64,000 nt of DNA from Oasisia sp. SBJ-2009. Its lineage: Eukaryota > Annelida > Polychaeta > Sabellida > Siboglinidae. Of the stretch, positions 56,502 to 60,830 are shown piece after piece; position 1 is the stretch's first letter; every line of letters begins with the position of its first letter. The translations under genes and the position numbers were made by a program. The stretch is taken from the NCBI GenBank assembly GCA_964017155.1, contig OZ024861.1, positions 18,847,953 through 18,911,952 of the forward strand, given 5' to 3'. Under the pieces are notes generated by a model. The model worked only from the letters and a program-made list of their open reading frames with translations. It had not been told where the DNA came from and searched no databases.

Positions 56502-57834
56502 TATATCATAATGCTTTATTGACTTCATAGAACAGACTTAGGCAGCTACTATCATTTCCTGCTGTCTTTAGTCATGTATGTTGCTACAGTCGGAGTGACA
56601 GTGTGGAGTGTGCACATTGTATATTTACTGATACTAATATACCAAAGCAGTTGAAATAAGTTTGTTTTGATCAATTGTCATTTCCTATGTTAACAAATTT
56701 TTTGTCTTCGAGATCTTAAAATATAAGGTCTTTTACATAATGTGTTTTTGCCTTTGCAGGTGGTGCGTATGGAACCTGGTTCATTTATCTAGATAAGTAC
56801 CCATTCAACAACTTCAGTTTACTTATCACCCTAATAAAACAAGGAACATTCTGTCATCCAATGTGCCATTCATTTAGTGTTTATCAGAAAATAAACTTGT
56901 CTTCCCCAGAGAATGTCTGTTTATTGTATGGCCAAAAGGTTACTGTTTTTTTACAGATATGCATTTTATAATATCTACTTGACATACAGTTTTTGTAAAC
57001 ATATTTTAATATAGCTTAAAAATAAAATACCTTTAGTAACAAAAACAAGTAATTGTGAATATTTATACATTTATATATAACATATATATTTAAATTAAAT
57101 CATGTTTTATTTTACACATTTGTAAATTTACAAGTTCACATATCGTATTCATTCTATTGAGCGTAATGTATGCATAAGAAACGTTCTTAATGAAACGTGC
57201 TTGTTTGACAACAACATAATGGTGGTGCCACCTGGTGGCACTGGTGTAGTTTGACTGTTCCACAGCTGTCATCCACCAGGTGGAGCCACCACATTTACTG
57301 TGTCCATTGTAAATGCAGTGACATTGCATGAAATTCAAAATGGCAATATAAATGATCTAGAAATGACTCATTCATCCAGACGTGGTGATGTGATTAAAGG
57401 AGGCTGCAGAAGCTGGTGGACATTGTGGTTGACAAGGAAGTAATGACAATAAAATTTGATCTGATATGTTTTTGTCCCAGATCAAAGTCAGACACTGCTG
57501 GAAATGGGGGTGTACGTTGACTTGAGCATGCACGCATAATAGAATGAATATGGTACATACATTTTATACTTAGCATTGTCAGTTTTATTTTGCAGACATG
57601 CCATATGATGATAATGGCTTCCTTCACATCATACTCGGTGTTGTGGCGTCTCTCATCCTCCTCATCTTCATCATCTTCTGCATCCTCCACCATCGACGCA
57701 AGGCCCACCGGCGGAAGCACCGCAAGGAGATTGAGGTGCGCTACGTGACACGGGCAGGGGGAGGGATGAACCCTCAGCCTGGGAGCAAGCTGCTGCTCCG
57801 AGAGGAGACGGAGAAGGTGTCTGTTGTGTGGTAG
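19609..57834 (+). CDS. LEV-10/SOL-1-like CUB-LDLa transmembrane protein (whole gene, 15 coding exons)
   Basis: The joined exons are 19609-19705, 23408-23582, 35443-35657, 39574-39781, 40194-40453, 43200-43241, 45891-46074, 47582-47775, 48477-48684, 51873-52096, 52498-52659, 53307-53433, 55084-55157, 55844-55963 and 57596-57834. They give 2529 nt, 842 residues plus TAG, with every intron GT-AG and phase-consistent. Layout: signal peptide 1-31, CUB1 about 34-163, CUB2 175-318, linker 319-333, CUB3 334-459, CUB4 470-603, CUB5 604-724, LDLa 725-764, TM about 775-794, tail to 842. Five CUBs, LDLa and TM match C. elegans LEV-10, a postsynaptic acetylcholine-receptor clustering protein. SOL-1 (four CUBs) and NETO (two CUBs plus LDLa) are relatives that modulate ionotropic glutamate receptors. 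By inference it is a cell-surface receptor-auxiliary protein, probably neuronal. Family membership is firm; the choice between LEV-10 and SOL-1 orthology was not tested. A 5' untranslated exon is probably missing from this model. Confidence 0.88.
20040..20162 (-). mobile_element. SINE 3' fragment
   Basis: Read on the minus strand it contains GTGTAAAGCATTTT, then CCTGAGGATTGGATACTGCA, the same tail as the SINE at 11905-12242, plus the GAACAGGTCTG block. Confidence 0.7.
20163..20744. other. Intron 1, no gene
   Basis: AT-rich DNA with a (CGCA)n microsatellite at about 20608-20668. Confidence 0.5.
20745..20797 (-). mobile_element. SINE tail fragment
   Basis: Minus-strand CAATCCTGAGAATTGGATAT and ATATATAATTACTT match the last 50 bases of the SINE family. 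Confidence 0.55.
20900..21830 (-). pseudogene. Tigger/pogo-family DDE transposase fossil
   Basis: On the minus strand, in order: VPKNIFNADET (first catalytic-region aspartate block), then after frameshifts HILLFLDNCGAQTH (second block), PNTTSKLQP, FLQHIIFIMDAASTAS and TSVWGRVKQEMATKCW. These are the successive conserved blocks of Tigger/CENP-B-type transposases. At least three frameshifts and several stops separate them, and the N-terminal DNA-binding part is not visible. It lies in intron 1, antisense to the host gene. Confidence 0.8.
21831..23407. other. Intron 1 remainder
   Basis: No exon was recognised. 22430-22830 is notably GC-rich, with GCCGGCCGGCCCC and a (CT)n run at 22808-22826, and stands out as possible regulatory or exapted sequence. 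The rest is AT-rich. Confidence 0.45.
23408..23582 (+). CDS. Exon 2: first half of CUB1
   Basis: The acceptor is AACTTTCAG and the donor is CCGAG before GTACAC. The exon encodes the opening CUB cysteine (CDVVV), the NGTFSSP motif (also an N-glycosylation sequon), PYPDNQRCIYRF with the second cysteine, and the ERVQIRFLKFEV strand, ending in GSPP. These are the standard N-terminal CUB strands. It ends in phase 2 and exon 3 restores Ser-Cys. Confidence 0.92.
23640..24145. repeat. Polypurine minisatellite, 40-bp unit, about 10 copies
   Basis: Units are built from GGAGTGGAAGGGAAGTGTGG and GAAGGGGTGGGAAAGATGGA. It begins about 60 bases after the exon 2 donor. Almost all purine on the + strand. Confidence 0.95.
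24155..24412. repeat. Polypurine minisatellite, 28-bp unit, about 9 copies
   Basis: Units read GATGGAGAGAGGGAGGAAGA then GAGGGGAA. It continues the polypurine strand bias of the previous array. Confidence 0.95.
24413..24944. other. Intron 2 segment, no gene
   Basis: Nothing was recognised; an open frame at 24627-24962 shows no domain. Confidence 0.4.
24945..25022 (-). mobile_element. tRNA-like SINE head
   Basis: On the minus strand a B box (GGTTCAATCCT, complement of 24961-24971) and an A-box-like TGGTCGTGCGGTAGAGC form a pol III promoter. It looks like a SINE head rather than a tRNA gene because no cloverleaf acceptor stem was found. Confidence 0.5.
25037..25393. repeat. Minisatellite, 19-bp unit, about 18 copies
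   Basis: The unit is CTCAACCAAACACACCACA with a CACAC/CAACA variant. Confidence 0.95.
25394..26223. other. Intron 2 segment, no gene
   Basis: No feature was recognised. Confidence 0.45.
26224..26780. repeat. Minisatellite, 30-bp unit, about 15 good copies
   Basis: Units hold GGTCCTCTGTATGTCTCCAT then GGTTCTGAAC/T. Degenerate units flank it on both sides (26224-26345, 26800-26870). Confidence 0.95.
26944..27026. repeat. (CACTG)n pentanucleotide tract
   Basis: About 16 perfect copies. Confidence 0.95.
27190..27852. repeat. Minisatellite, 35-bp unit, about 19 copies
   Basis: Units hold AGACTTCCAGGGCCCTTGTG and TGTGAGGCTCTCTCC. Copies on the left are more diverged than those on the right, so growth or homogenisation was polar. 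Confidence 0.96.
28070..29445. repeat. Minisatellite, 39/37-bp unit, about 35 copies
   Basis: Units hold GTGTGGTAGAGAGAGGGTCA and CACATCTGTGTTGTGACTC. Loss of one AG pair gives 37-bp units at irregular points, which shift the open frames. Confidence 0.97.
29446..31610. other. Intron 2 segment, no gene
   Basis: AT-rich DNA. A degenerate tandem series (about 30-35 bp, around TTGAACGCAGTCATTTGACT) lies at 30710-30930 and looks like an old decayed minisatellite. Confidence 0.45.
31612..32013. repeat. Minisatellite, 43-bp unit, about 9 copies
   Basis: Units hold GTGACGTGTCGTGTGTAGAC and AGTGTCCTCTACAGACTGCC. Confidence 0.95.
32230..32676. repeat. 12-bp minisatellite CCATGTACTGCC, about 37 copies
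   Basis: A 12-base unit with TACTTCC, TATTGCC, CAATTCT and CATATG variants. Two blocks of CAATTCTCCATG context (32515 and 32587) are 72 bases apart, a six-unit duplication. Confidence 0.95.
32677..33020. other. Intron 2 segment, no gene
   Basis: Nothing was recognised. Confidence 0.45.
33022..33350. repeat. GTTCAACT-rich tandem and inverted repeat
   Basis: Four units of about 42 bp (TAAGTGCCCGCTTTCAACTC core) are followed at 33225-33350 by GTTGAA/TTCAAC words in both orientations, so the region can fold on itself. Confidence 0.8.
33369..33648. repeat. Minisatellite, 37-bp unit, about 7.5 copies
   Basis: Units hold GACCATAATGTTATCTAGAG and ACCTGACCACCCATCAT. Confidence 0.95.
33649..35442. 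other. Intron 2 remainder up to exon 3
   Basis: No gene was recognised. It holds a 13-bp repeat (ACAGAAGCATTGT, 6 copies, 34264-34342) and a (TA)n run at 35082-35120. Confidence 0.5.
34264..34342. repeat. 13-bp tandem repeat ACAGAAGCATTGT, 6 copies
   Basis: A perfect repeat apart from the first unit. Confidence 0.9.
35443..35657 (+). CDS. Exon 3: second half of CUB1
   Basis: The acceptor is TCATGTTCCAG and the donor is GCAT before GTAAAT. It continues from exon 2 as SCDDDYVELY, the third CUB cysteine followed by the acidic residue used in calcium-binding CUBs. HGRYCGNDL carries the fourth cysteine, and LIVWFSTDE and GFLAEYRF are the closing strands. The intron before it is about 11.9 kb. 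Reading through the donor reaches a stop within about 25 bases. Confidence 0.9.
35658..37030. other. Intron 3 segment, no gene
   Basis: AT-rich. A 34-bp direct duplication around GACAAGTGAAACATTAGTTT lies at 36466-36534. Confidence 0.5.
37032..38558. repeat. Minisatellite, 32/44-bp units with higher-order structure
   Basis: The base unit of 32 bp holds TTTCAGAGGGTGTCAAGCAA. A 12-bp CTGCCCAGTGCT-type insert makes 44-bp units. The order of variant units from about 37185 recurs from about 37769 (offset 584), a large internal duplication. Confidence 0.95.
38560..39330. repeat. Minisatellite, 30-bp unit, about 26 copies
   Basis: Units hold AGCTTCTCAACACAGACCTC and TCTGTACTAG/ACCAG. A variant pair (GACCACTCTG then a 28-bp unit) recurs 208 bases apart (38823 and 39031). 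It directly joins the previous array. Confidence 0.96.
39574..39781 (+). CDS. Exon 4: linker and first half of CUB2
   Basis: The acceptor is TGTGTTGCAG and the donor GTGAGT follows CA. It encodes a short linker, then CGQTI, LLSPTYPGMYPDNLSCFYKL and GQRVRVTFQDIDMY. This is the CUB core pattern with two cysteines and an NLS glycosylation sequon. GC content is much higher than in the flanking introns. Confidence 0.92.
39782..40193. other. Intron 4
   Basis: Intron of 412 bases, AT-rich, with no repeat recognised. Confidence 0.7.
40194..40453 (+). CDS. Exon 5: second half of CUB2
   Basis: The acceptor is GTGTGTTTACAG and the donor GTATGT follows CTGG. It encodes HCPFDYIKVYDG, where the third cysteine and the FDY acidic residue suggest a calcium-binding CUB, then GVYCGRLT with the fourth cysteine, and GFKAEFEI. 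Between the last strands there is an insertion of about 25 residues rich in Lys, Pro and Tyr (around KSGRVTPTKKP), longer than in a typical CUB loop. Confidence 0.92.
40670..42172. repeat. Minisatellite, 25-bp unit, about 60 copies, each with a GTAAGT donor-like word
   Basis: Units read CCAGTAAGTCTCCACCTGTC then TGAAT, with CCATAAG, CCAATAAG and CCTGTAAG variants. It lies in intron 5, about 220 bases after the exon 5 donor. The block with ATAAGTCTCCACCTGAC recurs about 749 bases apart (41191 and 41940). Confidence 0.97.
42229..43192. repeat. Minisatellite, 42-45-bp unit, about 22 copies, running into the exon 6 acceptor
   Basis: Units hold GTGTACTCATGGCAGCAGGT and GTAACATGTGTTGTTGTT, with GTT-number changes altering unit length. 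The last unit grades into TTGTTGTTGTTGCAG, the exon 6 acceptor. Confidence 0.96.
43200..43241 (+). CDS. Exon 6: 42-nt linker micro-exon between CUB2 and CUB3
   Basis: It encodes the bridge DFIGTASGRHVVGT between CUB2 and CUB3. The acceptor (TTGTTGTTGTTGCAG) lies at the very end of the 42-45-bp array and the donor is GTACTG. Both ends are phase 1, so it can be skipped without breaking the frame. From memory, related proteins carry a short segment of similar character before CDQ; that was not checked by alignment. Confidence 0.75.
43242..43810. other. Intron 6 start, no gene
   Basis: AT-rich, with no feature recognised. Confidence 0.5.
43815..44247. repeat. TGTAGAATGTG-type degenerate array, left part
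   Basis: Short units around TGCTGTAGAATGTGGTGTG, variable in length. The array is interrupted by the hAT element at 44256 and continues after 45541. Confidence 0.9.
44248..44255. repeat. Left target-site duplication GTGTTGTG
   Basis: Identical to 45534-45541. The host array is rich in similar words, so chance agreement is more likely than in unique DNA. Confidence 0.7.
44256..45533. mobile_element. Non-autonomous hAT-family element (1278 bp)
   Basis: The terminal inverted repeats are CAGAGCTGTAA at the left and CAGAGCCGTAA at the right (complement of TTACGGCTCTG). The element is flanked by identical 8-bp copies GTGTTGTG (44248-44255 and 45534-45541), the hAT hallmark. Both ends carry many AAGTAC/GTACTT subterminal words. 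No transposase was recognised inside; the 113-codon frame at 44894-45235 matches nothing known to me. Confidence 0.85.
45534..45541. repeat. Right target-site duplication GTGTTGTG
   Basis: Identical to 44248-44255. Confidence 0.7.
45542..45890. repeat. TGTAGAATGTGGTGTGC array, right part, ending at the exon 7 acceptor
   Basis: Units of about 18 bases with a TTATTG variant every few units. The last units read GTGCTGTAGAGTGTGGTG, nearly the same as the true junction GTGCTGTAG/AGTGTGACC. Confidence 0.93.
45891..46074 (+). CDS. Exon 7: first half of CUB3
   Basis: The acceptor is GTGTGCTGTAG and the donor is GCACT before GTAAGA. It encodes ECDQRIL, NGTITSPGYPGGYPLNVTC and EKTRLTFEDFDV, with two cysteines and two glycosylation sequons (NGT, NVT), ending in PSSSA. 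The final bases of this exon and its donor are the founder sequence of the 40-bp array that follows. Failure to splice here gives an immediate CTG TAA stop. Confidence 0.92.
46050..47050. repeat. Minisatellite, 40-bp unit, 25 copies, derived from the exon 7/intron 7 junction
   Basis: Each unit repeats the last exon bases (GACGTTCC.TCCAGTAGTGCACT pattern), the donor GTAAGA and GTGAATACTT. Rare variants (CACTATAAGA at 46591 and 46951; CACTGTATGA at 46351 and 46711) recur at 360 bases, a nine-unit higher-order repeat. Confidence 0.97.
47051..47581. other. Intron 7 remainder
   Basis: AT-rich, with no feature recognised. Confidence 0.5.
47582..47775 (+). CDS. Exon 8: second half of CUB3
   Basis: The acceptor is TTGTGGTGCAG and the donor is GTGCGC. 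It encodes LCHKGYVSVYLRG, FCGNSLPSD and GRGFKARFEFVT, the closing CUB strands. The acidic residue normally found just after the third cysteine in calcium-binding CUBs is absent (CHKGY). It ends in phase 1 and continues as Asp-Tyr in exon 9. Strongly GC-rich compared with its introns. Confidence 0.93.
47776..48476. other. Intron 8
   Basis: No gene or array was recognised, apart from a short (GGATGT)n run at 48426-48447. Confidence 0.55.
48477..48684 (+). CDS. Exon 9: linker and first half of CUB4
   Basis: The acceptor is GGTGTTGTAG and the donor GTGAGT follows GGGCAA. It encodes DYAIPGTPA, RCQFIYRSSSQKMG, NSPRYPSYYPSNTDCVYEF and EQVRLTFLNFKV, two CUB cysteines and the usual strand pattern. 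The last six exon bases plus the donor recur in nearly every unit of the following 46-bp array. Intron retention gives AAG TGA, a stop at the second codon. Confidence 0.93.
48679..51236. repeat. Minisatellite, 46-bp unit, about 55 copies, derived from the exon 9/intron 9 junction
   Basis: Each unit carries GGGCAAGTGAGTGTCACAG, that is the last six exon bases plus the donor, followed by ATAACAACTTGGGCTGTATG and ACTCAAT. Variant units recur at exactly 782 bases (17 units): 48991/49773, 49081/49863, 49321/50103 and 49481/50263. From about 50640 a subfamily with CATGGATAACAACC and 42-bp units takes over. Confidence 0.97.
51237..51872. other. Intron 9 remainder
   Basis: No gene; a (CAGA)n run lies at 51758-51790. 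Confidence 0.55.
51758..51790. repeat. (CAGA)n microsatellite
   Basis: About eight perfect copies. Confidence 0.95.
51873..52096 (+). CDS. Exon 10: second half of CUB4
   Basis: The acceptor is TATGTTGCCAG and the donor is GTGAGG. It encodes NCSTDNLRVYSI (third cysteine, acidic residue kept), VLCGSSVPGP (fourth cysteine), LKVVFHSDDS and GFRAQYEFIEKK, the C-terminal CUB strands. It ends in phase 1 and is completed as Arg-Cys by exon 11. Confidence 0.93.
52182..52277. repeat. (TA)n microsatellite in intron 10
   Basis: About 48 dinucleotides with two GATA interruptions at the left. It fills much of the 401-base intron. Confidence 0.95.
52498..52659 (+). CDS. Exon 11: first half of CUB5
   Basis: The acceptor is TTTCTTTTGCAG and the donor is GTAAGT. 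It encodes RCFMNLTTGG, IHTPNYPMRYPINLSCEWHI and FAHILLQFPTFSVEGG. Two CUB cysteines and two sequons (NLT, NLS) are present. It ends in phase 1. Confidence 0.92.
52660..53306. other. Intron 11
   Basis: No feature was recognised. Confidence 0.6.
53307..53433 (+). CDS. Exon 12: middle of CUB5
   Basis: The acceptor is GTTTCTCTTCAG and the donor GTAAGT follows GTCGA. It encodes ESGCPHAVVKLYPDG, YQFCGTAPALQ and GRYMKVE, with the third and fourth CUB cysteines. The usual acidic residue after the third cysteine is replaced (CPHAV), as in CUB3. Unlike the other CUBs, CUB5 is split over three exons. Confidence 0.92.
53512..53575. repeat. 14-bp tandem repeat AGGACAACATCTGT, 4-5 copies
   Basis: Perfect units in intron 12. 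Confidence 0.9.
53908..54129. repeat. Compound tetranucleotide: (CGAA)n, (CGTT)n, (CGAT)n
   Basis: About seven GAAC units switch at CGATCG into some 40 GTTC units, which then switch into about eight GATC units. The first block is the reverse complement of the second, so the left end is a long perfect palindrome. Confidence 0.95.
54130..55083. other. Intron 12 remainder
   Basis: No gene; a perfect palindrome lies at 54475-54542 and a GC-richer patch at 54790-54920. Confidence 0.5.
54475..54542. repeat. Perfect 32-bp inverted repeat with a 4-base loop
   Basis: The left arm (54475-54506) starts AGAAATAATGAATTCACAAT and ends AACAAACAC; the right arm (54511-54542) is its exact reverse complement; the loop is AAAG. 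Confidence 0.95.
55084..55157 (+). CDS. Exon 13: last strand of CUB5
   Basis: This 74-nt exon has acceptor TTATTTTGACAG and donor GTACTG. It encodes FSSSRAVGAMGFQISWTEI, a textbook final CUB strand (GF, then an aromatic strand). It enters in phase 2 and ends in phase 1, exactly as exons 12 and 14 require. Confidence 0.88.
55245..55510 (+). mobile_element. Diverged tRNA-derived SINE
   Basis: Shares CTCAGCTGTATGAATGAGT and GTGAAGCACTTTGAGC with the SINE at 11905. The tRNA head (GTGGTTAGGGCCTCAGAC) is degraded. It lies in intron 13. Confidence 0.65.
55511..55843. other. Intron 13 remainder
   Basis: An open frame at 55565-55774 shows no domain and no splice logic. Confidence 0.45.
55844..55963 (+). 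CDS. Exon 14: LDL-receptor class A module
   Basis: The acceptor is TGTATGTTTGCAG and the donor is GTATTC. It encodes one complete LDLa repeat with six cysteines (LC, HC, YC, RC, NC, SC) and the calcium cage GDNSDED. A membrane-proximal LDLa is the feature shared by LEV-10 and NETO. It ends in phase 1. Confidence 0.95.
55994..56215. repeat. 22-bp/54-bp compound tandem repeat
   Basis: Units of GACTCTGGTGTTAGCTGTAG alternate with a block holding GAGCAATCACAGGTTCTCTA. It begins about 30 bases after the exon 14 donor. Confidence 0.9.
56437..56501. repeat. (TA)n microsatellite in intron 14
   Basis: About 32 dinucleotides. Confidence 0.95.
56760..56971 (+). CDS. Candidate alternative terminal exon giving a soluble isoform
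   Basis: A strong acceptor (TTTTTGCCTTTGCAG, ending 56759) sits in the correct phase to follow the LDLa exon. The frame then stays open for about 70 codons to TAA at 56969-56971, and an AATAAA signal lies at 57021-57026. The predicted end begins GGAYGTWFIYLDKY, contains an NFS sequon and has no transmembrane segment, so the product would be secreted. No family match was recognised and codon usage is AT-rich like the intron. Chance openness in intron DNA is possible. Confidence 0.25.
57021..57026 (+). promoter_or_regulatory. Intronic polyadenylation signal AATAAA
   Basis: An exact AATAAA about 50 bases after the stop of the candidate alternative last exon, in intron 14. AT-rich introns contain such hexamers by chance, so it is only supportive. 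Confidence 0.25.
57218..57293. promoter_or_regulatory. Inverted pair of CTCF-like / E2-box motifs
   Basis: 57225-57241 is GTGCCACCTGGTGGCAC, a palindrome around one base; its minus strand (complement of 57225-57238) fits the CTCF core CCASYAGRKGGCRS at all positions. A second near match, CCACCAGGTGGAGC, lies on the plus strand at 57273-57286. Both also contain CAGGTG, a Snail/Zeb-type E2 box. Binding is unproven. Confidence 0.3.
57596..57834 (+). CDS. Exon 15: transmembrane helix, cytoplasmic tail and stop
   Basis: The acceptor is TTTATTTTGCAG. A short acidic stalk (DMPYDDNG) precedes a hydrophobic helix of about 20 residues (IILGVVASLILLIFIIFCIL), followed at once by the basic stop-transfer stretch HHRRKAHRRKHRK. 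The tail of about 48 residues ends VSVVW before TAG at 57832. A type I membrane protein is clear. The C-terminal hydrophobic residues could be a class II PDZ ligand, which is only a guess. Confidence 0.93.
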
Positions 57835-58205
57835 TGACGCGTCATGTCATTGGTACATCGTCCAGTACCAACACATGATGTCATCATTACTTCACCTGGT
57901 ACTCACATGTCATTCACGTCATCACTGTGTCATTTCTGGTAGCGGCATCCGTGATGTCATCATTGTCTGGTGGTGACCCTTCTTGAAACACCAAAACACT
58001 GTTTTATGAACAGACATAACGTGCGTTCAAAATGTGAAACTGAAGTGTTGTCGTGTGAGGGACATGTGATCATGTTCTTTCATGACAGCGACATAAGGTT
58101 GATACGGGGAGTGACTGCGGGAATTACTATTACCTGGATTGTTGACTAGTGACAATTGTGGATCATGCACACGCATGCACGCATGCACGCACGCACGCAC
58201 GCACA

Positions 58206-58632
58206 CACACTTTGGCCCCATCTCCCACAACAAGAAACTACCACAGTACAAGGGAAGGACAAGACACTTTGGCCCCATCTCTCACAACAAGATACTACCA
58301 CAGTATAAGGGAAGGACAAGACACTTTGGCCCCATCTCTCACAACAAGATACTACCACAGTACAAGGGAAGGACAAGACACTTTGGCCCCATCTCTCACA
58401 ACAAGATACTACCACAGTATAAGGGAAGGACAAGACACTTTGGCCCCATCTCTCACAACAAGAAACTACCACAGTACAAGGGAAGGACAAGACACTTTGG
58501 CCCCATCTCTCACAACAAGATACTACCACAGTATAAGGGAAGGACAAGACACTTTGGCCCCATCTCCCACAACAAGACACTACCACAGTACAAGGGAAGG
58601 ACAAGACACTTTGGCCCCATCTCCCACAACAA
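58206..58632. repeat. Minisatellite, 57-bp unit, about 7.5 copies, in the 3' UTR
   Basis: Units hold GACACTTTGGCCCCATCTCT and CACAACAAGATACTACCACA. A (CGCA)n run at 58166-58210 precedes it. Confidence 0.95.
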
Positions 58633-59204
58633 GAAACCTATGATGCTGTGACAATACAATGCCATTTGTGCATGTCTGCTGATGGTGCTGCCACCCAGTG
58701 GCTGTTCATGGAAGTTTACCATCAAGCAGCACGGAATTAATAGAAAAGAAAAGAAAATGTTTATCTATGGGAATATGAAGAATTCCCATTTATATCTACC
58801 CACCTTCAATGTAGTCACCTGTAGTCCAGTGATGTATCAACTGAAGGCATGAAGGTATCAATTGAATAGCTGAAGGTATGAATGTATTATGGATGCATTA
58901 CCCCAAGGGTACAAATCACACCCATTTGAGATTGGCAACAATTTATTTTTTCTCAATCAAACACCGATTCTGTTCAATAGAATATATGCCTGTCTGTACT
59001 ATTCATCATTACGAATGCAGTGGTGATGTCACAGTTTGATATTTATTACATTTTAGCAATGTTTGCTGATCTCGTAGTTGTCGATAAATTTATTTTATTA
59101 ATTATTGGATAAATAGATGTTTAAGAGTATTTGTGTTTGTCATGAAAGCAACAGCTGCACCATGTAGTGGGTGCAGCACCTTGTTTGGCATACATATGAC
59201 CGTG

Positions 59205-59210
59205 AATAAA
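59205..59210 (+). promoter_or_regulatory. Polyadenylation signal AATAAA (proximal)
   Basis: An exact AATAAA about 1.37 kb after the stop codon, followed within 20 bases by GTGTGCC and a TTTGTGAGGTG stretch. Confidence 0.4.
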
Positions 59211-59474
59211 TATTTACGTGTGCCAACCTTTGTGAGGTGAAATTATTTAATAACATTTATTTATTGTATCGATACATCCATGCAATGAAAACATAGGAGT
59301 ATTAATTTATGATTCATTTATGTAACTTTAGTGTACAGTTTTATACATGAAATTCAGATAATATAAATAATAATGTATGTGTGTTATCTCTTAATTATAT
59401 ATACTATAGATATACAGGTTGTGAAAGCATGTGCATGTAAATTGACACTAGTGTATATACAAGATTTATTGTGA

Positions 59475-59480
59475 AATAAA
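59475..59480 (+). promoter_or_regulatory. Polyadenylation signal AATAAA (distal)
   Basis: An exact AATAAA followed by TTGTTCTGTG and a GGTCTGTTTGTGTC downstream element. This is the best-looking cleavage site after the gene. Confidence 0.5.
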
Positions 59481-59505
59481 CCTTGTTCTGTGCTTATATA
59501 AAATG

Positions 59506-60244
59506 GTCTGTTTGTGTCAACTTTATAACCTTGTATTTATTTCACATATCTGTAATGATATTACTTATGATCCCAATAATGTAGTAAACGTAGCAAGTGT
59601 ATATATTTTCAGATATTTTGTGACCAAGGCCATTAACAGCATTGTTCATAAAATGTCATTTCACCCTGACTAAGTCCTCCATTATAATGCTTCCTGAATG
59701 GGTTATAAATACAATGTCACCATGACTAAGTTATTTGTTACAATACTTTCAGGTTTAGTAGGATTCACTGTTTGAACTGTCATTCAACAGTTCTCGATTA
59801 CAGTGCCGAACTTGTTCACGAGTTACAAAATATATAATGCTACAATTAACTATAACAGAAAGATTATTTGAATTTGGTCTGGATTTGCTGACTTTGTTTC
59901 CAGCACCAATTGTAGTGTGCTTAATCCATAAATGCAAAGTACAGCTGTACATATAAATTAACATCAATCAAAACAATTTTTGTTTTAAGATGCACACTAG
60001 TAAACCTTTGTTTGTAAATTATATAAATTATATAAATCATATAAATAAAAAATTAAACACTGTTTTAAAGATGTATAGTACAAAACCTCTGTAAATTATA
60101 TAAATTAATATAAAATTAAAACATTTACTAAATCTGTGTATGTAAATTATCTAGAAATTAATCTAAAACATAAACACTGATTAAAACATGTATAACACTA
60201 ACAAGAAATAAACAGTGTCTGTCATTTTGCAACAATTTGAATTA
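59506..60244. other. Downstream AT-rich DNA
   Basis: No gene; loosely repeated TGTAAATTATATAAATTA words at 60010-60170. Confidence 0.5.
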
Positions 60245-60515
60245 ATTAAAATGTCTAATAAAAAGATGTCTTTAAACACTTTCTAAACATAGATAATGTT
60301 CCAGATGCACGAATGTGCACAGGTAATTCCTTCCAGTCGTGGTGCTGCTGCGCCAAACGGCAAATCACCAATACACTCCTTAGTTATGCCTTGGTGCAAT
60401 GTTAGCGCGTAGTTCTGGCGTAGGCATCCGTCAGACTTTCACGGTTGAACAAGTTCAGCAAGATAAGACGGCGCCTTAAAGTTAAACTTGTAACACGTTG
60501 TGTCCAAGAAATGTT
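60245..60515 (-). pseudogene. L2/CR1-like LINE 3' fragment
   Basis: On the minus strand APSYLAELVQP, then after frameshifts DLPFGAAAPR and WKELPVHIRASGTLSMFRKC with LKTSFY and a stop match the C-terminus of L2-clade polyproteins (SFxxAAPxLWNxLP then FKxxLKTxLF). Frame changes show it is inactive. Same family type as 13865-14420. Confidence 0.75.
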
Positions 60516-60544
60516 TTGAGGACCATAATTACACTGCTGCAAAG

Positions 60545-60830
60545 TAGAGTGATGTGTGTATGTTGAGGTAGAAATATGTGTAACTCAAGGTAAAGTGATG
60601 TGAAATTTAAAGTGGAGAGAGTGTTAACTTGAGGTGGAGAAAGGTTCAACTTAAGGTAGAAACATGTTTAACTTAAGGTATAGTGATGTATAAATTAAGG
60701 TATAAAATGCTTAACTAAATGTAGAGATGTTTAAGTTGAGGTAGAGAAATGTTTAACTCGAGGTAGAGTGATATTAACTCAAGCACAGAGATGTTTAATT
60801 TCGGGTAGAGAGATGCTTAACTCGAGGTAC
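60545..60830. repeat. Decayed minisatellite, about 25-bp unit
   Basis: Degenerate units around GGTAGAGAGATGTTTAACTC, each differing by several bases. This is an old array, unlike the homogeneous arrays elsewhere. Confidence 0.7.

Larger units (their letters stand above)
57835..59505 (+). other. Probable 3' UTR
   Basis: No coding sequence is seen after the stop at 57834. The segment holds a 57-bp minisatellite (58206-58632) and then AT-rich sequence with polyadenylation signals at 59205-59210 and 59475-59480. The second is followed about 20-30 bases on by a GT-rich element, the usual cleavage context. The UTR end is inferred. Confidence 0.5.
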
